Positions 1 to 8,957 of a DNA stretch of 20,464 bases are shown here, in pieces. Source of the stretch: Microbacterium sp. GTDB taxonomy: Bacteria > Actinomycetota > Actinomycetes > Actinomycetales > Microbacteriaceae. The stretch spans positions 1 through 20,464 of the forward strand of contig NZ_QFPF01000038.1 of NCBI RefSeq assembly GCF_003248605.1, given 5' to 3'. The notes beneath the pieces are model-generated. The model was not told the DNA's origin, searched no databases, and was given only the letters and a program-made list of their open reading frames with translations. Within the stretch, counting starts at the first letter, position 1. Every line of letters starts with the position of its first letter. The position numbers and the translations under genes are program-made.

Positions 1-823
1 CTACGATCCGAACCTCGCCGAGGGATCGCGGATCACGTCGGTCACGATCGACGGCGAGCCGCTCGATCCCGACGCCGAGTACCGGATCGGCACGCTGTCG
101 TTCCTGGCCACGGGCGGCGACAACTTCCGCGTCTTCACCGAGGGCACGGACTACGTCGACACCGGCCTGCTGGACTACGAGGCATGGGTGGACTACCTCG
201 CCGACTCCTCGCCCGTCGAGCCCTCCTACGCCAAGCAGGCGGTTTCGGTGCAGGGTGTGCCGGACGCGGTCGAGGCCGGCGCCGAGGTGTCGTTCTCGGT
301 TTCGGGAGTGAACATGACCAGTCGTGGCGCCCCCGAGGTCACCGCCCTGACCGTCACCCTCGGCGGCCAGACCCTCGCCACGGTGCCGGTCACGGCCGGG
401 GCCGCCACGGTCGCCGTCACGGTGCCCGCGGGCACGGCAGCGGGCGCCTCGGCCCTGGTTCTGACGACGGATGCCGGCGGCACATCGGTGACGGTCCCGC
501 TCACGATCGAGCAGCCCGTCCCGCTGGTCACATCGCGCACGACGCTCGTCGCCCTGCCGCCCGTGCACATCAACGGCCTGCTGCACTCGCGCCTCATCGC
601 GTACGTCTCGCAGTCCGAGGGACGCGCCGAGGGCACGGTCGTGTTCCGCGAAGGCGACCGTGTCGTCGCCGAGGTGGCGCTCACGCGCGCAGGGTTGGCC
701 GCCACCACGCTGCCCCGGCTCTCGCGAGGCACACACCGCTACACGGCCGAGTTCGTACCCGCTGACCCGGGCGCGGTCGAGGGGTCGACCAGCCGCACGG
801 TCGGTGTGCGCGTGCTCTTCTAA
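1..823 (+). CDS. 5'-nucleotidase-family secreted phosphoesterase, C-terminal part (5' end outside window)
   Basis: The reading frame is open from the window edge (first full codon at base 2) to a TAA at 821-823, so only the last 273 residues are visible. The first ~65 residues match the C-terminal substrate-binding domain of 5'-nucleotidase/UshA-type enzymes; the segment YRIGTLSFLATGGDNF is the telling one, because the GGDNF loop and its aromatic residue help hold the nucleotide base. After that come about 200 residues rich in T, V, A and G with beta-strand periodicity. The last ~95 resemble a bacterial Ig-like domain (a TTL... start and a GTHRYTAEFVP-like strand). There is no LPXTG signal or C-terminal membrane segment, so attachment is not evident. 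The family hydrolyses extracellular nucleotides to nucleosides and phosphate. The catalytic metallophosphatase domain must lie upstream and cannot be checked. A hairpin terminator follows directly. Confidence 0.85.
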   Translation, partial: YDPNLAEGSRITSVTIDGEPLDPDAEYRIGTLSFLATGGDNFRVFTEGTDYVDTGLLDYEAWVDYLADSSPVEPSYAKQAVSVQGVPDAVEAGAEVSFSVSGVNMTSRGAPEVTALTVTLGGQTLATVPVTAGAATVAVTVPAGTAAGASALVLTTDAGGTSVTVPLTIEQPVPLVTSRTTLVALPPVHINGLLHSRLIAYVSQSEGRAEGTVVFREGDRVVAEVALTRAGLAATTLPRLSRGTHRYTAEFVPADPGAVEGSTSRTVGVRVLF

Positions 824-840
824 GAACCGCTCCGCCGGAT

Positions 841-869
841 CGGCCCTCGCCCGCGTCGGGCGGGGGCCG
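841..869 (+). terminator. Hairpin terminator after the 5'-nucleotidase gene
   Basis: A 13-bp inverted repeat (841-853 with 857-869) has one G-T wobble and a 3-nt loop (CGT), 17 nt after the stop codon. There is no T-tract, as is common for high-GC actinobacterial terminators. It separates the nucleotidase from the next promoter. Confidence 0.7.
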
Positions 870-902
870 CTCCGCGTCGGGGCCCGCTGCACCGGCGAAA
901 GT

Positions 903-908
903 TAGGCT
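903..908 (+). promoter_or_regulatory. -10 box TAGGCT of a leaderless promoter for the alpha/beta hydrolase
   Basis: TAGGCT lies exactly 6 nt before the ATG at 915, and no Shine-Dalgarno can be fitted. The same arrangement precedes seven other genes in this window. No clear -35 is seen. Confidence 0.55.
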
Positions 909-914
909 GGACGT

Positions 915-1691
915 ATGGCTGTTCAGGTCGTCCTCGTGCACGGGATCCGCACCTCGGCGACGATGTGGCGGGCCCAGCGTGCGCACCTGGACGGTCGCGA
1001 CATCGCGGCGACCGCGATCGATCTTCCGGGGCACGGAACCCGCATGGGCGAGACCTTCACGCTCGAGGGTGCGTTCGAGACCATCGACACGGCCGTGCGC
1101 ACGGCAGCCGAACGCGGTCCCGTCGTGCTGGCAGCGCATTCGATGGGCGGGCTGATCAGCTGCGAGTATGTCGGCGCGCCCGACCCGCCGCCCGTCGCGG
1201 CCTTCGTCGCCGCCTCCTGCACGGCGATCCCCCGGGGCGTAGGGCTTGCCACCTACCGCGCGCTGGCGAGACGCTTCGACAGCCTGCCCGATCGCGGCAT
1301 GCGGCTCACGGAGATGGTCCTGGCCCGGACCCTGCCGGATGAGACCCGATCCGACTTCGGCGCCGGCGGGTACGCGTTCGACGCGCAGGACATCGCGCTG
1401 CGCTCGCTGTCGATGCTCGACCTCATGCAAGCCCTGCGGCACATCCGTGTGCCGACCTGGTTCGTGAACGGTCAGTTCGACCAGCTGCGCGCGAATGAGC
1501 GACTGTTCCAGCGTCTCGTCCCGCATGCCGAGCTCATCGTGGTTCCCCGCACCAGCCACCTCGTCACCGCCATGCGGCCGCGCGTGTTCAACGCGGTCCT
1601 CGATCTCGCGATCGCCACCGTCGGCGCCGCCCCTGCCCCCGACACCGACCCTGCCCGGGCGCGCGCGGGCGCCGAGCCGTCGACCTGCTAG
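915..1691 (+). CDS. Alpha/beta hydrolase
   Basis: This is a 258-residue cytoplasmic alpha/beta-hydrolase fold protein with no signal peptide. It shows the N-terminal VLVHG strand and oxyanion turn (residues 6-10), the nucleophile elbow AHSMGG with Ser76 (an A-x-S-x-G variant of G-x-S-x-G), a probable acid at Asp189 (GQFDQ) and a catalytic His215 (RTSHL). Together these give a complete Ser-Asp-His triad at the usual spacing. The DLPGHG segment (36-41) is typical of esterase, lactonase and C-C hydrolase relatives. The substrate cannot be deduced. The last ~20 residues are a Pro/Ala/Arg-rich tail. The start is fixed by the leaderless promoter. The stop codon overlaps a possible rpsT -10 box, so this gene abuts the rpsT unit. 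Confidence 0.88.
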   Translation: MAVQVVLVHGIRTSATMWRAQRAHLDGRDIAATAIDLPGHGTRMGETFTLEGAFETIDTAVRTAAERGPVVLAAHSMGGLISCEYVGAPDPPPVAAFVAASCTAIPRGVGLATYRALARRFDSLPDRGMRLTEMVLARTLPDETRSDFGAGGYAFDAQDIALRSLSMLDLMQALRHIRVPTWFVNGQFDQLRANERLFQRLVPHAELIVVPRTSHLVTAMRPRVFNAVLDLAIATVGAAPAPDTDPARARAGAEPSTC

Positions 1692-1694
1692 ACT
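1689..1694 (+). promoter_or_regulatory. Possible -10 box TAGACT for rpsT
   Basis: TAGACT fits TANNNT and overlaps the stop codon of the hydrolase gene. If used, it gives rpsT an untranslated leader of roughly 105 nt. No convincing -35 is visible at 17-18 nt spacing, so this is weak. Confidence 0.35.
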
Positions 1695-1805
1695 CTTTGA
1701 TTGGCTTGCGTGTGGGTCTCACTCCCCTCACGACCGCCGTTCGGCATCCCTCTCTCGCCGTCGGCATTTCATCCAGGCAGACACCTAACGGAAAGACCCC
1801 GACAC

Positions 1806-2066
1806 GTGGCAAACATCAAGTCGCAGATCAAGCGCAACAAGACCAACGAGAAGGCGCACGAGCGCAACAAGGCCGTCAAGAGCGAGCTGCGCACCGCCGT
1901 GCGTCGCACCCGCGAGGCCGTCGCCGCGGGCGACAAGGCCGCCGCCGAGACCGCTCTCGGCACCGCGACCAAGAAGCTCGACAAGGCCGTCAGCAAGGGC
2001 GTCATCCACAGCAACCAGGCCGCGAACCGCAAGTCGGCGATCGCCAAGCAGGTTTCGTCGCTCTGA
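1806..2066 (+). CDS. rpsT: 30S ribosomal protein S20
   Basis: This is an 86-residue, Lys/Arg/Ala-rich protein beginning [20 protein letters not shown], the conserved S20 N-terminus. It ends [20 protein letters not shown], the conserved C-terminal helix. S20 binds 16S rRNA and is needed for assembly of the small subunit. The start is the GTG at 1806: a Shine-Dalgarno-like GGAAAG at 1790-1795 sits 10 nt upstream and the family N-terminus begins exactly there. The frame is open further upstream (ATG at 1701), but that part is unlike S20. A strong terminator follows, and the gene is convergent with holA, the arrangement seen in many actinobacteria. Confidence 0.96.
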   Translation: MANIKSQIKRNKTNEKAHERNKAVKSELRTAVRRTREAVAAGDKAAAETALGTATKKLDKAVSKGVIHSNQAANRKSAIAKQVSSL

Positions 2067-2075
2067 CGCACCCCG

Positions 2076-2127
2076 CTCGACGACGAAGGTCCGCTCCCCT
2101 GCCGGGTGGCGGACCTTCGTCGTTGAG
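2076..2127. terminator. Strong bidirectional hairpin between rpsT and holA
   Basis: A perfect 15-bp stem (2080-2094 with 2109-2123) extends by one G-T pair and three more pairs, with a 14-nt loop. It sits between two convergent stop codons (2066 plus strand, 2151 minus strand) and can act on both. No strong T-run follows. Confidence 0.85.
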
Positions 2128-2150
2128 GGCGGGCGCGGTCCGCGGCGCGA

Positions 2151-3191
2151 TCACGATGCGAACGGCGCCCGCGTGGCGATGACGGTCACGAGACGCTCGA
2201 GCGCGAACACCGGATCGCGCGAGGCGCCCTTGACTTCGGCGTCGGCGCGTGCCGCGGCCTGAATGGCGATGCCCAGCTGATCGTCGTTCCACCCGATCAG
2301 GTCGCGCCGGGCTCGATCGACCTGCCAGTCCTTCATGCCCAGGCGCGCCGCGAGCTGCGCGGAGGACTCCCTCGTTCCCGCCACCCGCGCCATGCCCCGC
2401 AGCTTCATCGCGATCGCGGCGACCATCGGCACCGGATCCGAGCCGGAAGCGAGGGCGTGGCGGAGGGCGACCAAAGCCTCGCCGTAACGCCCCGCGATCG
2501 CCGTGTCGGCGACCGTGAAGGCGGATGTCTCGACGCGCCCGCCGTAGTAGCGCCGGACGATCTGCTCGGTGATGTCGCCGTCGACATCGGCGATGAGCTG
2601 CTGGCACGCCGCGGCGAGCTCGGTGAGGTCGTCGGCGAAGGCCGATGTGAGCGCGCGCAATGCCGGCGGGGCGATGCGACGCCCCGCCGCCTGGAACTCG
2701 CCCGCCGCGAAGTCGAACCGGTCGGAATCGCGCTTGACGGCGGGACACGCGATCTCGACGCCACCGCCCTGGCCCCCGCGGATCGCCTCGAGCAGCTTCT
2801 TGCCCCGCACGCTCGCTCCCGTGTGACGCAGGACGATCGTCGCGCCCTCCTGCGGCTGGGCGAGATAGGACAGCGCCTCGGCGAGGAACTCGTCCGTGCA
2901 CCTCTCGACGCCCGAGATGCGCACCAGGCGGGGCTCACCGAACAGTGACGGGGACGAGACCGCCAGCAGTGTGCCGGGGGCGTAGGCATCGGCGCGTACG
3001 TCGGTGACCTCGAGGGAGGGGTCTTCGGCTTTGAGATAGTCGCGCAGCCCGGCGATCGCCCGCTCGGCGCAAACCTCTTCGGGACCCGACACCAACACGA
3101 GCGGCGCGGGCTCGGGGCGTCGCCACGACAGCTGCGGGATGCTGCTGCGCGCCGCCGGTCTGGCGGGCGCGCGACGGGGTTTCGTGGCCAT
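2151..3191 (-). CDS. holA: DNA polymerase III subunit delta
   Basis: This 346-residue protein is the clamp-loader delta subunit, which opens the beta sliding clamp. Evidence includes VLVSGPEEVCAERAI near residue 31 (the degenerate P-loop region of delta), SLFGEPRLVRISGVE (the clamp-contacting region), ATIVLRHTG, and the C-terminal collar region with KDWQVDRAR. Length matches the family (about 320-350). The first ~30 residues are a Pro/Arg/Ala-rich extension often present in Microbacteriaceae. The ATG at 3191 is supported by a TAGGCT box exactly 6 nt upstream and by the lack of a Shine-Dalgarno. It lies 27 nt after comEC on the same strand, so it may be both co-transcribed and independently expressed. 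Confidence 0.93.
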   Translation of the reverse strand: MATKPRRAPARPAARSSIPQLSWRRPEPAPLVLVSGPEEVCAERAIAGLRDYLKAEDPSLEVTDVRADAYAPGTLLAVSSPSLFGEPRLVRISGVERCTDEFLAEALSYLAQPQEGATIVLRHTGASVRGKKLLEAIRGGQGGGVEIACPAVKRDSDRFDFAAGEFQAAGRRIAPPALRALTSAFADDLTELAAACQQLIADVDGDITEQIVRRYYGGRVETSAFTVADTAIAGRYGEALVALRHALASGSDPVPMVAAIAMKLRGMARVAGTRESSAQLAARLGMKDWQVDRARRDLIGWNDDQLGIAIQAAARADAEVKGASRDPVFALERLVTVIATRAPFAS

Positions 3192-3197
3192 GGCAAC

Positions 3198-3203
3198 AGC
3201 CTA
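3198..3203 (-). promoter_or_regulatory. -10 box TAGGCT of a leaderless promoter for holA
   Basis: Read on the minus strand, TAGGCT is followed by 6 nt (GTTGCC) and then the holA ATG. It lies inside the 27-nt comEC-holA gap and gives holA its own promoter. Confidence 0.55.
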
Positions 3204-3218
3204 ACGAGCGCGCCGACA

Positions 3219-5552
3219 TCAGCCGCGGGGATGCTGTCGCCACACGCGCAGCTCGCCCTCCTCGCTGCCGACGAGCACGAGGCCGTCGGTGTCGCTGCGT
3301 CCGATGGACATCCCCTCATCGGACAGCATCGTCAGCAACGTCGCACGTGGATGCCCGTAGTCGTTGTCTGCGCCGACGCCGATGAGGGCGACGCGGGCAT
3401 CGAGGGTGCGGTAGAGCTCCGGAGCCTGGTCCGCGCTGCCGTGATGGGCGACCTTGACGACGTCGAAGGCGCCCCGGACCGAGCCTTGCGCCATCAGCGC
3501 CCGCTGCGCGGATTCGGAGAGGTCCCCGAGCAGCAGGGTGCGCGGCACTGCACCCCCGGCCGCGCCGATCTCGAGGACGACACTCGAGTCGTTGCCGGCG
3601 TCGAACCCCGCGCCGGCCGCGCGCGGCCAATGCACGCGCCAGCGCTCCGCGCCGACCGTGCCCGTCATCCCGGCTGTGCCCGCCACCAGGTGTGCACCTC
3701 CCCCCGCCAGCCGTCGCAGGACGGCGTCGGCCTCGGCATCCGCCGCCGGTCCGTGCATGACTGTGCCCACCCGCCCGCGCAGGATGTCGGCGGCGCCGAC
3801 ATGGTCGGCGTCGAAGTGCGTCAGCACCAAGAGGTCGACGCTCGCGATCCCGAGCGTCGACAGGCAGGCGTGCAGCGCGTCGGGCTCCGGACCGGTGTCG
3901 ACGAGCATCGTCACGTCGCCGGAGCGCACGAGGACGGCATCCCCCTGCCCCACATCGCACTGCGCGATGCTCCACGTCTGCGGTGCTCTCAGCGTCGCGA
4001 GCGGCCCGGAGAGCACGGCATGACCCGCTCCGGCCCCGAGAAGCGCGGCAAGGGCCAGCGCCGAGGCCACCCGGGGCACCCGCCACCGCGCGCCGCCCGT
4101 GCCGAGCACCAGTGCGACCGCCGCTCCCGCCGCGAGCAGGGCGAGTGCCCCACCGATTCCCTCGAGCCACGGCGCGCGAGCCCCGGGCAGCACCGCGAAC
4201 GTCTCGGCGACGCCCGCGATCCAGGCCGCGGGGACCCACGCGACCCAGGCGAGAGCCTGCGCCACGGGCGGCAGCATCTGCACCAGGCACGCCGCGAGAC
4301 CGAGCACCGTGGCGGCGGGGGCCGCGGGCCCGGCGATCATGTTCGCCACGACGCCGTACAGCGGCACCGCCGGGTCGATGAGGATGAGCAGCGGCCCGCA
4401 CGCGAGCTGGGCAGCCAGCGGAACGGCCACGGCCGCGGCGACCGCGCCCGGCATGATACGCGCGAGGCCGCGGGTGAGCGGCCGCGTGAGCAGCAGCAGG
4501 CCCGCCGTCGCGGCGACCGAGAGCGCGAACCCCAGCGTCGCGGCGAGCCACGGATCGGCGATGAGCGCGACGATGACGGCGACCGCGAGCACCCCCATTC
4601 CTCGGACGGGGCGATCGAGAGCGAGCGCGATGAGGGCGATCGCCGCCATCGTGGCGGCGCGCAGCACGCTGGGCTCGGGGGTGACCAGAACGACGAAGCC
4701 GCCGAGGCAGACCAGCGCGGTCGCGATGCGTGCGGGCCGCGGCAGCCGGCACGCCGATGCCGCGGCGTAGGCCAGCGCGACGACGATGGCGCAGTTCGCG
4801 CCCGAGACCGCGGTGAGGTGGCTGAGCGAGCTCGCCTTCATCGAGGCATCCAGGTCGTCGGTGACCGCCGACGTGTCGCCGACCGCGAGCCCCGGCAGGA
4901 GGTCGCCGCCCGCCCCGGGCAGGGTCGCCGCGACCGCGAGGAACCCCTGCCGCAACGCCGCCGCCTCCGACAGCAGAGTGGGTGGGGGATGCCGCACCTC
5001 GACCCCGCGCGACGCGAAGACGACCAGCACCGATCGGTCGCCCGCATCCGCCGCGCGCGCCGTGCCCGTGACGACGACCTCGCTGCCGAGGTCCAGCCCC
5101 GCGAGCACGTCGCCCGGGGCCACGCGGACGGTGACCGGCGCGGCGATGGTCTGCATGACGGGGCCCGTGTGCACGGAGTGCGCGTCGAGGTCGAACCGCA
5201 GGCCCACGGCCGAGCGCTCGATCTTCGAGGAGACGACGCCGGAGACCGAGAGCGCGCGCCCGCCGTCGACGGCGAGGTCGCCCGCGCGCGCCCGTGCGGG
5301 TTCGGCGAGGGCGACGTGTCCGGCGACGGCCCCCGCGAGCGCGAGCACGATGGCGGTCGTCGCGAGCAGGGACCGCCGGCGACCCGCGCGGCGCAACAGC
5401 AACCCGCTCAGCAGCAGCGCCGCCGTGAAGGCCGACAGACAGGCGATCCCCGCCGGCGCCGGGACATGGATCACCACGAGCGCCGTCGTCCAGACGCCCG
5501 CGGCAGCGGTCAGAATCGCCCCGACGGCGGGCACACGGGTCTCGGCGGTCAT
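3219..5552 (-). CDS. comEC: ComEC/Rec2 DNA-uptake channel protein
   Basis: This 777-residue polytopic membrane protein has the full ComEC layout. N-terminal membrane helices (about 10-95) are followed by an OB-like soluble segment (100-190). The Competence domain (about 215-500) carries the signatures LPGLAVGDTSAV and SHLTAVSGANCAIV. The C-terminal metallo-beta-lactamase-like domain (about 520-777) starts CDVGQGDAVLV and contains the metal-binding HFDADH at 579-584, LLLGDLS and KVAHHGS. Keeping HxHxDH-like residues suggests a potentially active nuclease-like domain; that is inference. ComEC forms the inner-membrane pore for single-stranded DNA during transformation. The start overlaps the comEA stop by 4 nt (ATGA), so the two are translationally coupled. 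Confidence 0.95.
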   Translation of the reverse strand: MTAETRVPAVGAILTAAAGVWTTALVVIHVPAPAGIACLSAFTAALLLSGLLLRRAGRRRSLLATTAIVLALAGAVAGHVALAEPARARAGDLAVDGGRALSVSGVVSSKIERSAVGLRFDLDAHSVHTGPVMQTIAAPVTVRVAPGDVLAGLDLGSEVVVTGTARAADAGDRSVLVVFASRGVEVRHPPPTLLSEAAALRQGFLAVAATLPGAGGDLLPGLAVGDTSAVTDDLDASMKASSLSHLTAVSGANCAIVVALAYAAASACRLPRPARIATALVCLGGFVVLVTPEPSVLRAATMAAIALIALALDRPVRGMGVLAVAVIVALIADPWLAATLGFALSVAATAGLLLLTRPLTRGLARIMPGAVAAAVAVPLAAQLACGPLLILIDPAVPLYGVVANMIAGPAAPAATVLGLAACLVQMLPPVAQALAWVAWVPAAWIAGVAETFAVLPGARAPWLEGIGGALALLAAGAAVALVLGTGGARWRVPRVASALALAALLGAGAGHAVLSGPLATLRAPQTWSIAQCDVGQGDAVLVRSGDVTMLVDTGPEPDALHACLSTLGIASVDLLVLTHFDADHVGAADILRGRVGTVMHGPAADAEADAVLRRLAGGGAHLVAGTAGMTGTVGAERWRVHWPRAAGAGFDAGNDSSVVLEIGAAGGAVPRTLLLGDLSESAQRALMAQGSVRGAFDVVKVAHHGSADQAPELYRTLDARVALIGVGADNDYGHPRATLLTMLSDEGMSIGRSDTDGLVLVGSEEGELRVWRQHPRG

Positions 5553-6202
5553 ACCCGCACCAGCGGGCGCAGGCTCTCGAGCATCTTGTCTCCGATGCCC
5601 GGCACGGCGAGCAGGTCCTCGACGCTCGTGAAACGGCCGTTCGTCTCGCGCCAGTCGATGATGCGCTGGGCGATGGCGGGTCCCACGCGCGGAAGCGTGT
5701 CGAGCGACGCGAGATCGGCGGTGTTCAGATCGATGAGCCCGTCGGCTGGGGCGGAGACCGACCCGCCCGCTCCGGGAACGACGCCGAGCTCGTTCGCGCC
5801 TTCGACCGGGACGACGAGCTGCTCGCCATCGCTCAGCGCCCGCGCGAGGTTGACGGCGTCTCGATCCGCATCATCGGCGAACCCCGCGGCGGCGGCGATC
5901 GCGTCGACGACGCGCGCACTCCCGTCGAGCCGGTAGAGCCCGGGTTCGCGGACGGCACCCGAGACGTGCACGTATAGCGCGGCGGGATCGACGCGCGCCG
6001 CGGGGGCGGTCGGCGCGATCGTCTCGGGAGCCGCCGTCGAGGAGCGGAGGACCGCCACCGCGACGGTCGCACCCAGCGCCAGCACGATGACGACGAGGAC
6101 GGCGCCGACCGTCAGCCGCACCCTCGCGGGCGCGCGCCGGTAGGCCGGCCCTGCGTCGGGGATCGATGCGTCGGGGAGCACGGTGGGCGGCTCGGCGGGC
6201 AT
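5549..6202 (-). CDS. comEA: ComEA DNA-binding competence protein
   Basis: This is a 217-residue membrane-anchored DNA receptor. A short cytoplasmic N-terminus precedes one membrane helix (about 29-51), a Ala/Pro linker, an SLBB domain (about 76-133, YVHVSGAVREPGLYRL) and a C-terminal helix-hairpin-helix pair (156-217, DLNTADLASLDTLPRVGP and LLAVPGIGDKMLESL). This is the standard ComEA architecture. It binds incoming double-stranded DNA outside the membrane and passes it to ComEC, whose gene overlaps by 4 nt. The ATG at 6202 is supported by a TAGCGT box 6 nt upstream. No comEB or comFA is visible. Related comEA/comEC genes are required for natural transformation in Micrococcus luteus, but competence in this organism is not shown by the sequence. 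Confidence 0.95.
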   Translation of the reverse strand: MPAEPPTVLPDASIPDAGPAYRRAPARVRLTVGAVLVVIVLALGATVAVAVLRSSTAAPETIAPTAPAARVDPAALYVHVSGAVREPGLYRLDGSARVVDAIAAAAGFADDADRDAVNLARALSDGEQLVVPVEGANELGVVPGAGGSVSAPADGLIDLNTADLASLDTLPRVGPAIAQRIIDWRETNGRFTSVEDLLAVPGIGDKMLESLRPLVRV

Positions 6203-6208
6203 CGCCCC

Positions 6209-6214
6209 ACGCTA
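6209..6214 (-). promoter_or_regulatory. -10 box TAGCGT of a leaderless promoter for comEA-comEC
   Basis: On the minus strand TAGCGT is followed by 6 nt (GGGGCG) and the comEA ATG. No separate Shine-Dalgarno is positioned correctly for this start. Confidence 0.5.
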
Positions 6215-6294
6215 GGGGCGGGGTCGATGACGGCCGCGACGCGTCGCACGGATGCCGGCATCCCGTCCGCGAGGGACCGGCTGGGGAGGAGAGG

Positions 6295-8889
6295 TCAGGC
6301 GGGACGCGTGGAGATCGAGACGACCTTGGGCGCGCGCACGATGACCTTCGCGATCGCCCGGTCGCCGAGCGAGCGGACCACACGCGCGTCACCGCGGGCC
6401 AGGGACTCGAGCTCGTCGGCACCGATGCGAGCGGGCACGTCGAGCGTCGCCCGCACCTTGCCGTCGATCTGCACGACGGCGGTCACGTTCTCCTCGACCA
6501 GTAGAGTCGGGTCGGGCTGGCGCCACGGCACGAGTCCGACGAAAGGCTCGTACCCGAGCATCTCCCACATCTCTTCGGCCGTGTGCGGGGCGAAGAGATC
6601 GAGCACCATCGCGATGACCTCGGCCGACTCGCGCACGGCGGGGTCGGCGGGCCCCGCACCCGAGTCGATCGCCTTGCGGGTCGCGTTGACGAGCTCCATC
6701 AGGCGGGCGATCACGACGTTGAACTTGGTCTGCTCGACCAGGCCGGGTGCGTCGGCGAGCAGGCGGTGGGTGACCCGGCGCAGCGCCGGGTCACCCTCGG
6801 CCCAGATCACGTCGGGCTCGCTGACGACATCGTGGGCGATGCGCCACGCGCGCGCCAGGAACTTCTGCGCACCGGTGGTCGAGACATCCTCCCACTCGAT
6901 ATCGTCCTCGACGGGGCCCGCGAAGGCGATGGCCACGCGCACGGCGTCGGCGCCCGGCGACTGCATGCTCGCCGCGAACTCGACGAGGTTGCCCTTGCTC
7001 TTGGACATCTTCGAACCGCCGAGCAGCACCATGCCCTGATTGATGAGGGTCGAGAACGGCTCGGTGAAATCGATCAGGCCCATGTCGAAGAGCACCTTGG
7101 TCAGGAACCGCGCGTACAGCAGGTGGAGGATGGCATGCTCCACCCCGCCGATGTATGAATCGACCGGGGCCCAGCGCGACGCCTCGCGCGGCGAGAACGC
7201 CTCGCCCGTGGCGTTCGGGGACAGGAAGCGCAGGAAGTACCACGAGCTGTCGACGAATGTGTCCATCGTGTCGGCGTCGCGCAGCGCCGGCTCACCCGTC
7301 GTCGGATCGACGGTCTGCACCCAGGAGGCGGCCGCACCGAGCGGGGACGTGCCCTTGGGTGTGAGATCCAGGCCGTCGACCTGCGGCAGGCGCACCGGCA
7401 GCTCGTCGGCGGGCACGGGGACGACCCGCCCGTCAGCGGTGTGGATCATGGGGATCGGTGTGCCCCAGAACCGCTGCCGCGAGATCAGCCAGTCCCGAAG
7501 GCGGTATGACTTGGCCGCGCGGCCGGTGCCGGTGCTTTCGAGCTGGTCGATGATGCGGGCGATCGCGGTGCGCTTGGACAGGCCATCGAGCGGGCCCGAG
7601 TTGATCATCCGCCCCTCGCCCGTCAGAGCCACTCCCGTGCGCGCGGGGTCGATGTCGGCCAGCGCATCGCCGTCGTCGCCCGGATCGATCGGATCGCCGT
7701 TCTCGTCGAGCTCGATCACCGGGATCGCGCCCGTGATCGGTGCCGTGGTGTCGACGACCACCGTCACCGGCAGGTCGAACGCGCGCGCGAAGTCGAGGTC
7801 GCGCTGATCGTGGGCGGGCACGGCCATGACGGCACCGTGGCCGTAGTCGGCCAGAACATAGTCGGCAGCCCAGATCGGCAGGCGGACGCCGTTGACCGGG
7901 TTGATCGCGTACCGCCCCAGGAAGACGCCCGTCTTGGGCCGATCCGTGCTCTGCCGCTCGATGTCGGTCGAGCGCTGCACGCCCTCGAGGTACTGCTGGA
8001 ACCGCGCCTGCACATCCGCGTCCGCCCCGGCGGCGAGCTCGGCGGCGAGGTCGGAGTCGGGCGCGACGACGAAGAAGGTCGCCCCGTACAGCGTGTCGGG
8101 CCGGGTGGAGAAGACGGTGACCTTGTCGGGGTGCCCCTCGATCTCGAAATCGATGTCGGCCCCGACCGAGCGACCGATCCAGTTGCGCTGCATCTGGATG
8201 ACCTTCTGCGGCCAGAATCCCTCGAGCTGGTTGAGGTCATCGAGCAGGCGGTCGGCGTAGTCGGTGATGCGCAGATACCACTGCGTGAGCTTCTTCTTGA
8301 CCACCTCGTGGCCGCAGCGCTCGCAGCGACCGTCGACGACCTGCTCGTTGGCGAGCACCGTCTGGTCGTTCGGGCACCAGTTGACAGGGCTCTCCTTGCG
8401 GTACGCCAGGCCCCGCTCGTGCAGCTGCAGGAACAGCCACTGGTTCCAGCGGTAGTACTCCGGGTCACTGGTGTGCAGCACCCGGCTCCAGTCGTACGAG
8501 GTGCCGAAGGACTTCAGGCTCGTCTTCTGCTGCTCGATGTTGGCGTAGGTCCACTCGCGGGGGTCGGCCCCGCGCTGGATGGCCGCGTTCTCGGCGGGCA
8601 GGCCGAACGAATCCCAGCCGATCGGATTGAGCACGTTGTAGCCGCGGTGACGCCAGAACCGCGCCACGACGTCGACGTAGGCGTAGTTCTCCGCGTGACC
8701 CATGTGCATGTCGCCGGAGGGATAGGGGAACATGCCGAGCACGTACTTGCGGGGCCGCGTGTCGGCGTCGCCGCCGGCGCGGAACGGATCTTCGCTGGCC
8801 CACGCCGCCTGCCACTTCGCCTGGATCGCGGCGGGGTCGTACGGCCGGCCGTCGGCGTACGCGGTGTCAGTGGAAGCCATTTGAGACAC
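6295..8889 (-). CDS. leuS: Leucine-tRNA ligase
   Basis: This 864-residue class I aminoacyl-tRNA synthetase has the HIGH-type motif [11 protein letters not shown] (HMGH at 62-65) and the KMSKS loop at 627-631. It also has a Cys-x2-Cys zinc-like element in the CP1 region (CERCGH) and an editing domain with [11 protein letters not shown]. The C-terminal anticodon-binding helices are followed by [15 protein letters not shown], the usual LeuRS C-terminal domain. It charges tRNA-Leu with leucine. The start is uncertain: GTG at 8889 or ATG at 8880 (three codons later). Neither has a good Shine-Dalgarno and neither fits the leaderless spacing. A TAACCT box about 50 nt upstream may be its promoter. 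It lies 68 nt downstream of pabB on the same strand. Confidence 0.97.
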   Translation of the reverse strand: MSQMASTDTAYADGRPYDPAAIQAKWQAAWASEDPFRAGGDADTRPRKYVLGMFPYPSGDMHMGHAENYAYVDVVARFWRHRGYNVLNPIGWDSFGLPAENAAIQRGADPREWTYANIEQQKTSLKSFGTSYDWSRVLHTSDPEYYRWNQWLFLQLHERGLAYRKESPVNWCPNDQTVLANEQVVDGRCERCGHEVVKKKLTQWYLRITDYADRLLDDLNQLEGFWPQKVIQMQRNWIGRSVGADIDFEIEGHPDKVTVFSTRPDTLYGATFFVVAPDSDLAAELAAGADADVQARFQQYLEGVQRSTDIERQSTDRPKTGVFLGRYAINPVNGVRLPIWAADYVLADYGHGAVMAVPAHDQRDLDFARAFDLPVTVVVDTTAPITGAIPVIELDENGDPIDPGDDGDALADIDPARTGVALTGEGRMINSGPLDGLSKRTAIARIIDQLESTGTGRAAKSYRLRDWLISRQRFWGTPIPMIHTADGRVVPVPADELPVRLPQVDGLDLTPKGTSPLGAAASWVQTVDPTTGEPALRDADTMDTFVDSSWYFLRFLSPNATGEAFSPREASRWAPVDSYIGGVEHAILHLLYARFLTKVLFDMGLIDFTEPFSTLINQGMVLLGGSKMSKSKGNLVEFAASMQSPGADAVRVAIAFAGPVEDDIEWEDVSTTGAQKFLARAWRIAHDVVSEPDVIWAEGDPALRRVTHRLLADAPGLVEQTKFNVVIARLMELVNATRKAIDSGAGPADPAVRESAEVIAMVLDLFAPHTAEEMWEMLGYEPFVGLVPWRQPDPTLLVEENVTAVVQIDGKVRATLDVPARIGADELESLARGDARVVRSLGDRAIAKVIVRAPKVVSISTRPA

Positions 8890-8937
8890 GGAGAACCAAT
8901 CGTGCGGGGGGTGGTGGTGCGCGAAGGCGCTCTTTCC

Positions 8938-8943
8938 AGGTTA
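8938..8943 (-). promoter_or_regulatory. Possible -10 box TAACCT for leuS
   Basis: TAACCT on the minus strand lies 15 nt after the pabB stop codon and would give leuS a leader of about 40 nt. No convincing -35 is visible, and no T-box-like or attenuator structure was recognised in the short leader. Confidence 0.3.
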
Positions 8944-8957
8944 CCGGACGGCCGATC

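Noticed and set aside
3231..5936. A 901-codon plus-strand open frame opposite comEC and comEA
   Set aside because: It is antisense to well-identified genes, has an extreme Arg/Gly/Asp/Glu composition and no domain; it is a by-product of high-GC codon usage.
6215..6294. A terminator in the leuS-comEA gap
   Set aside because: Palindromes such as GGATGCCGGCATCC occur there but lack a loop and a T-tract, so no stable hairpin of terminator type can be drawn.
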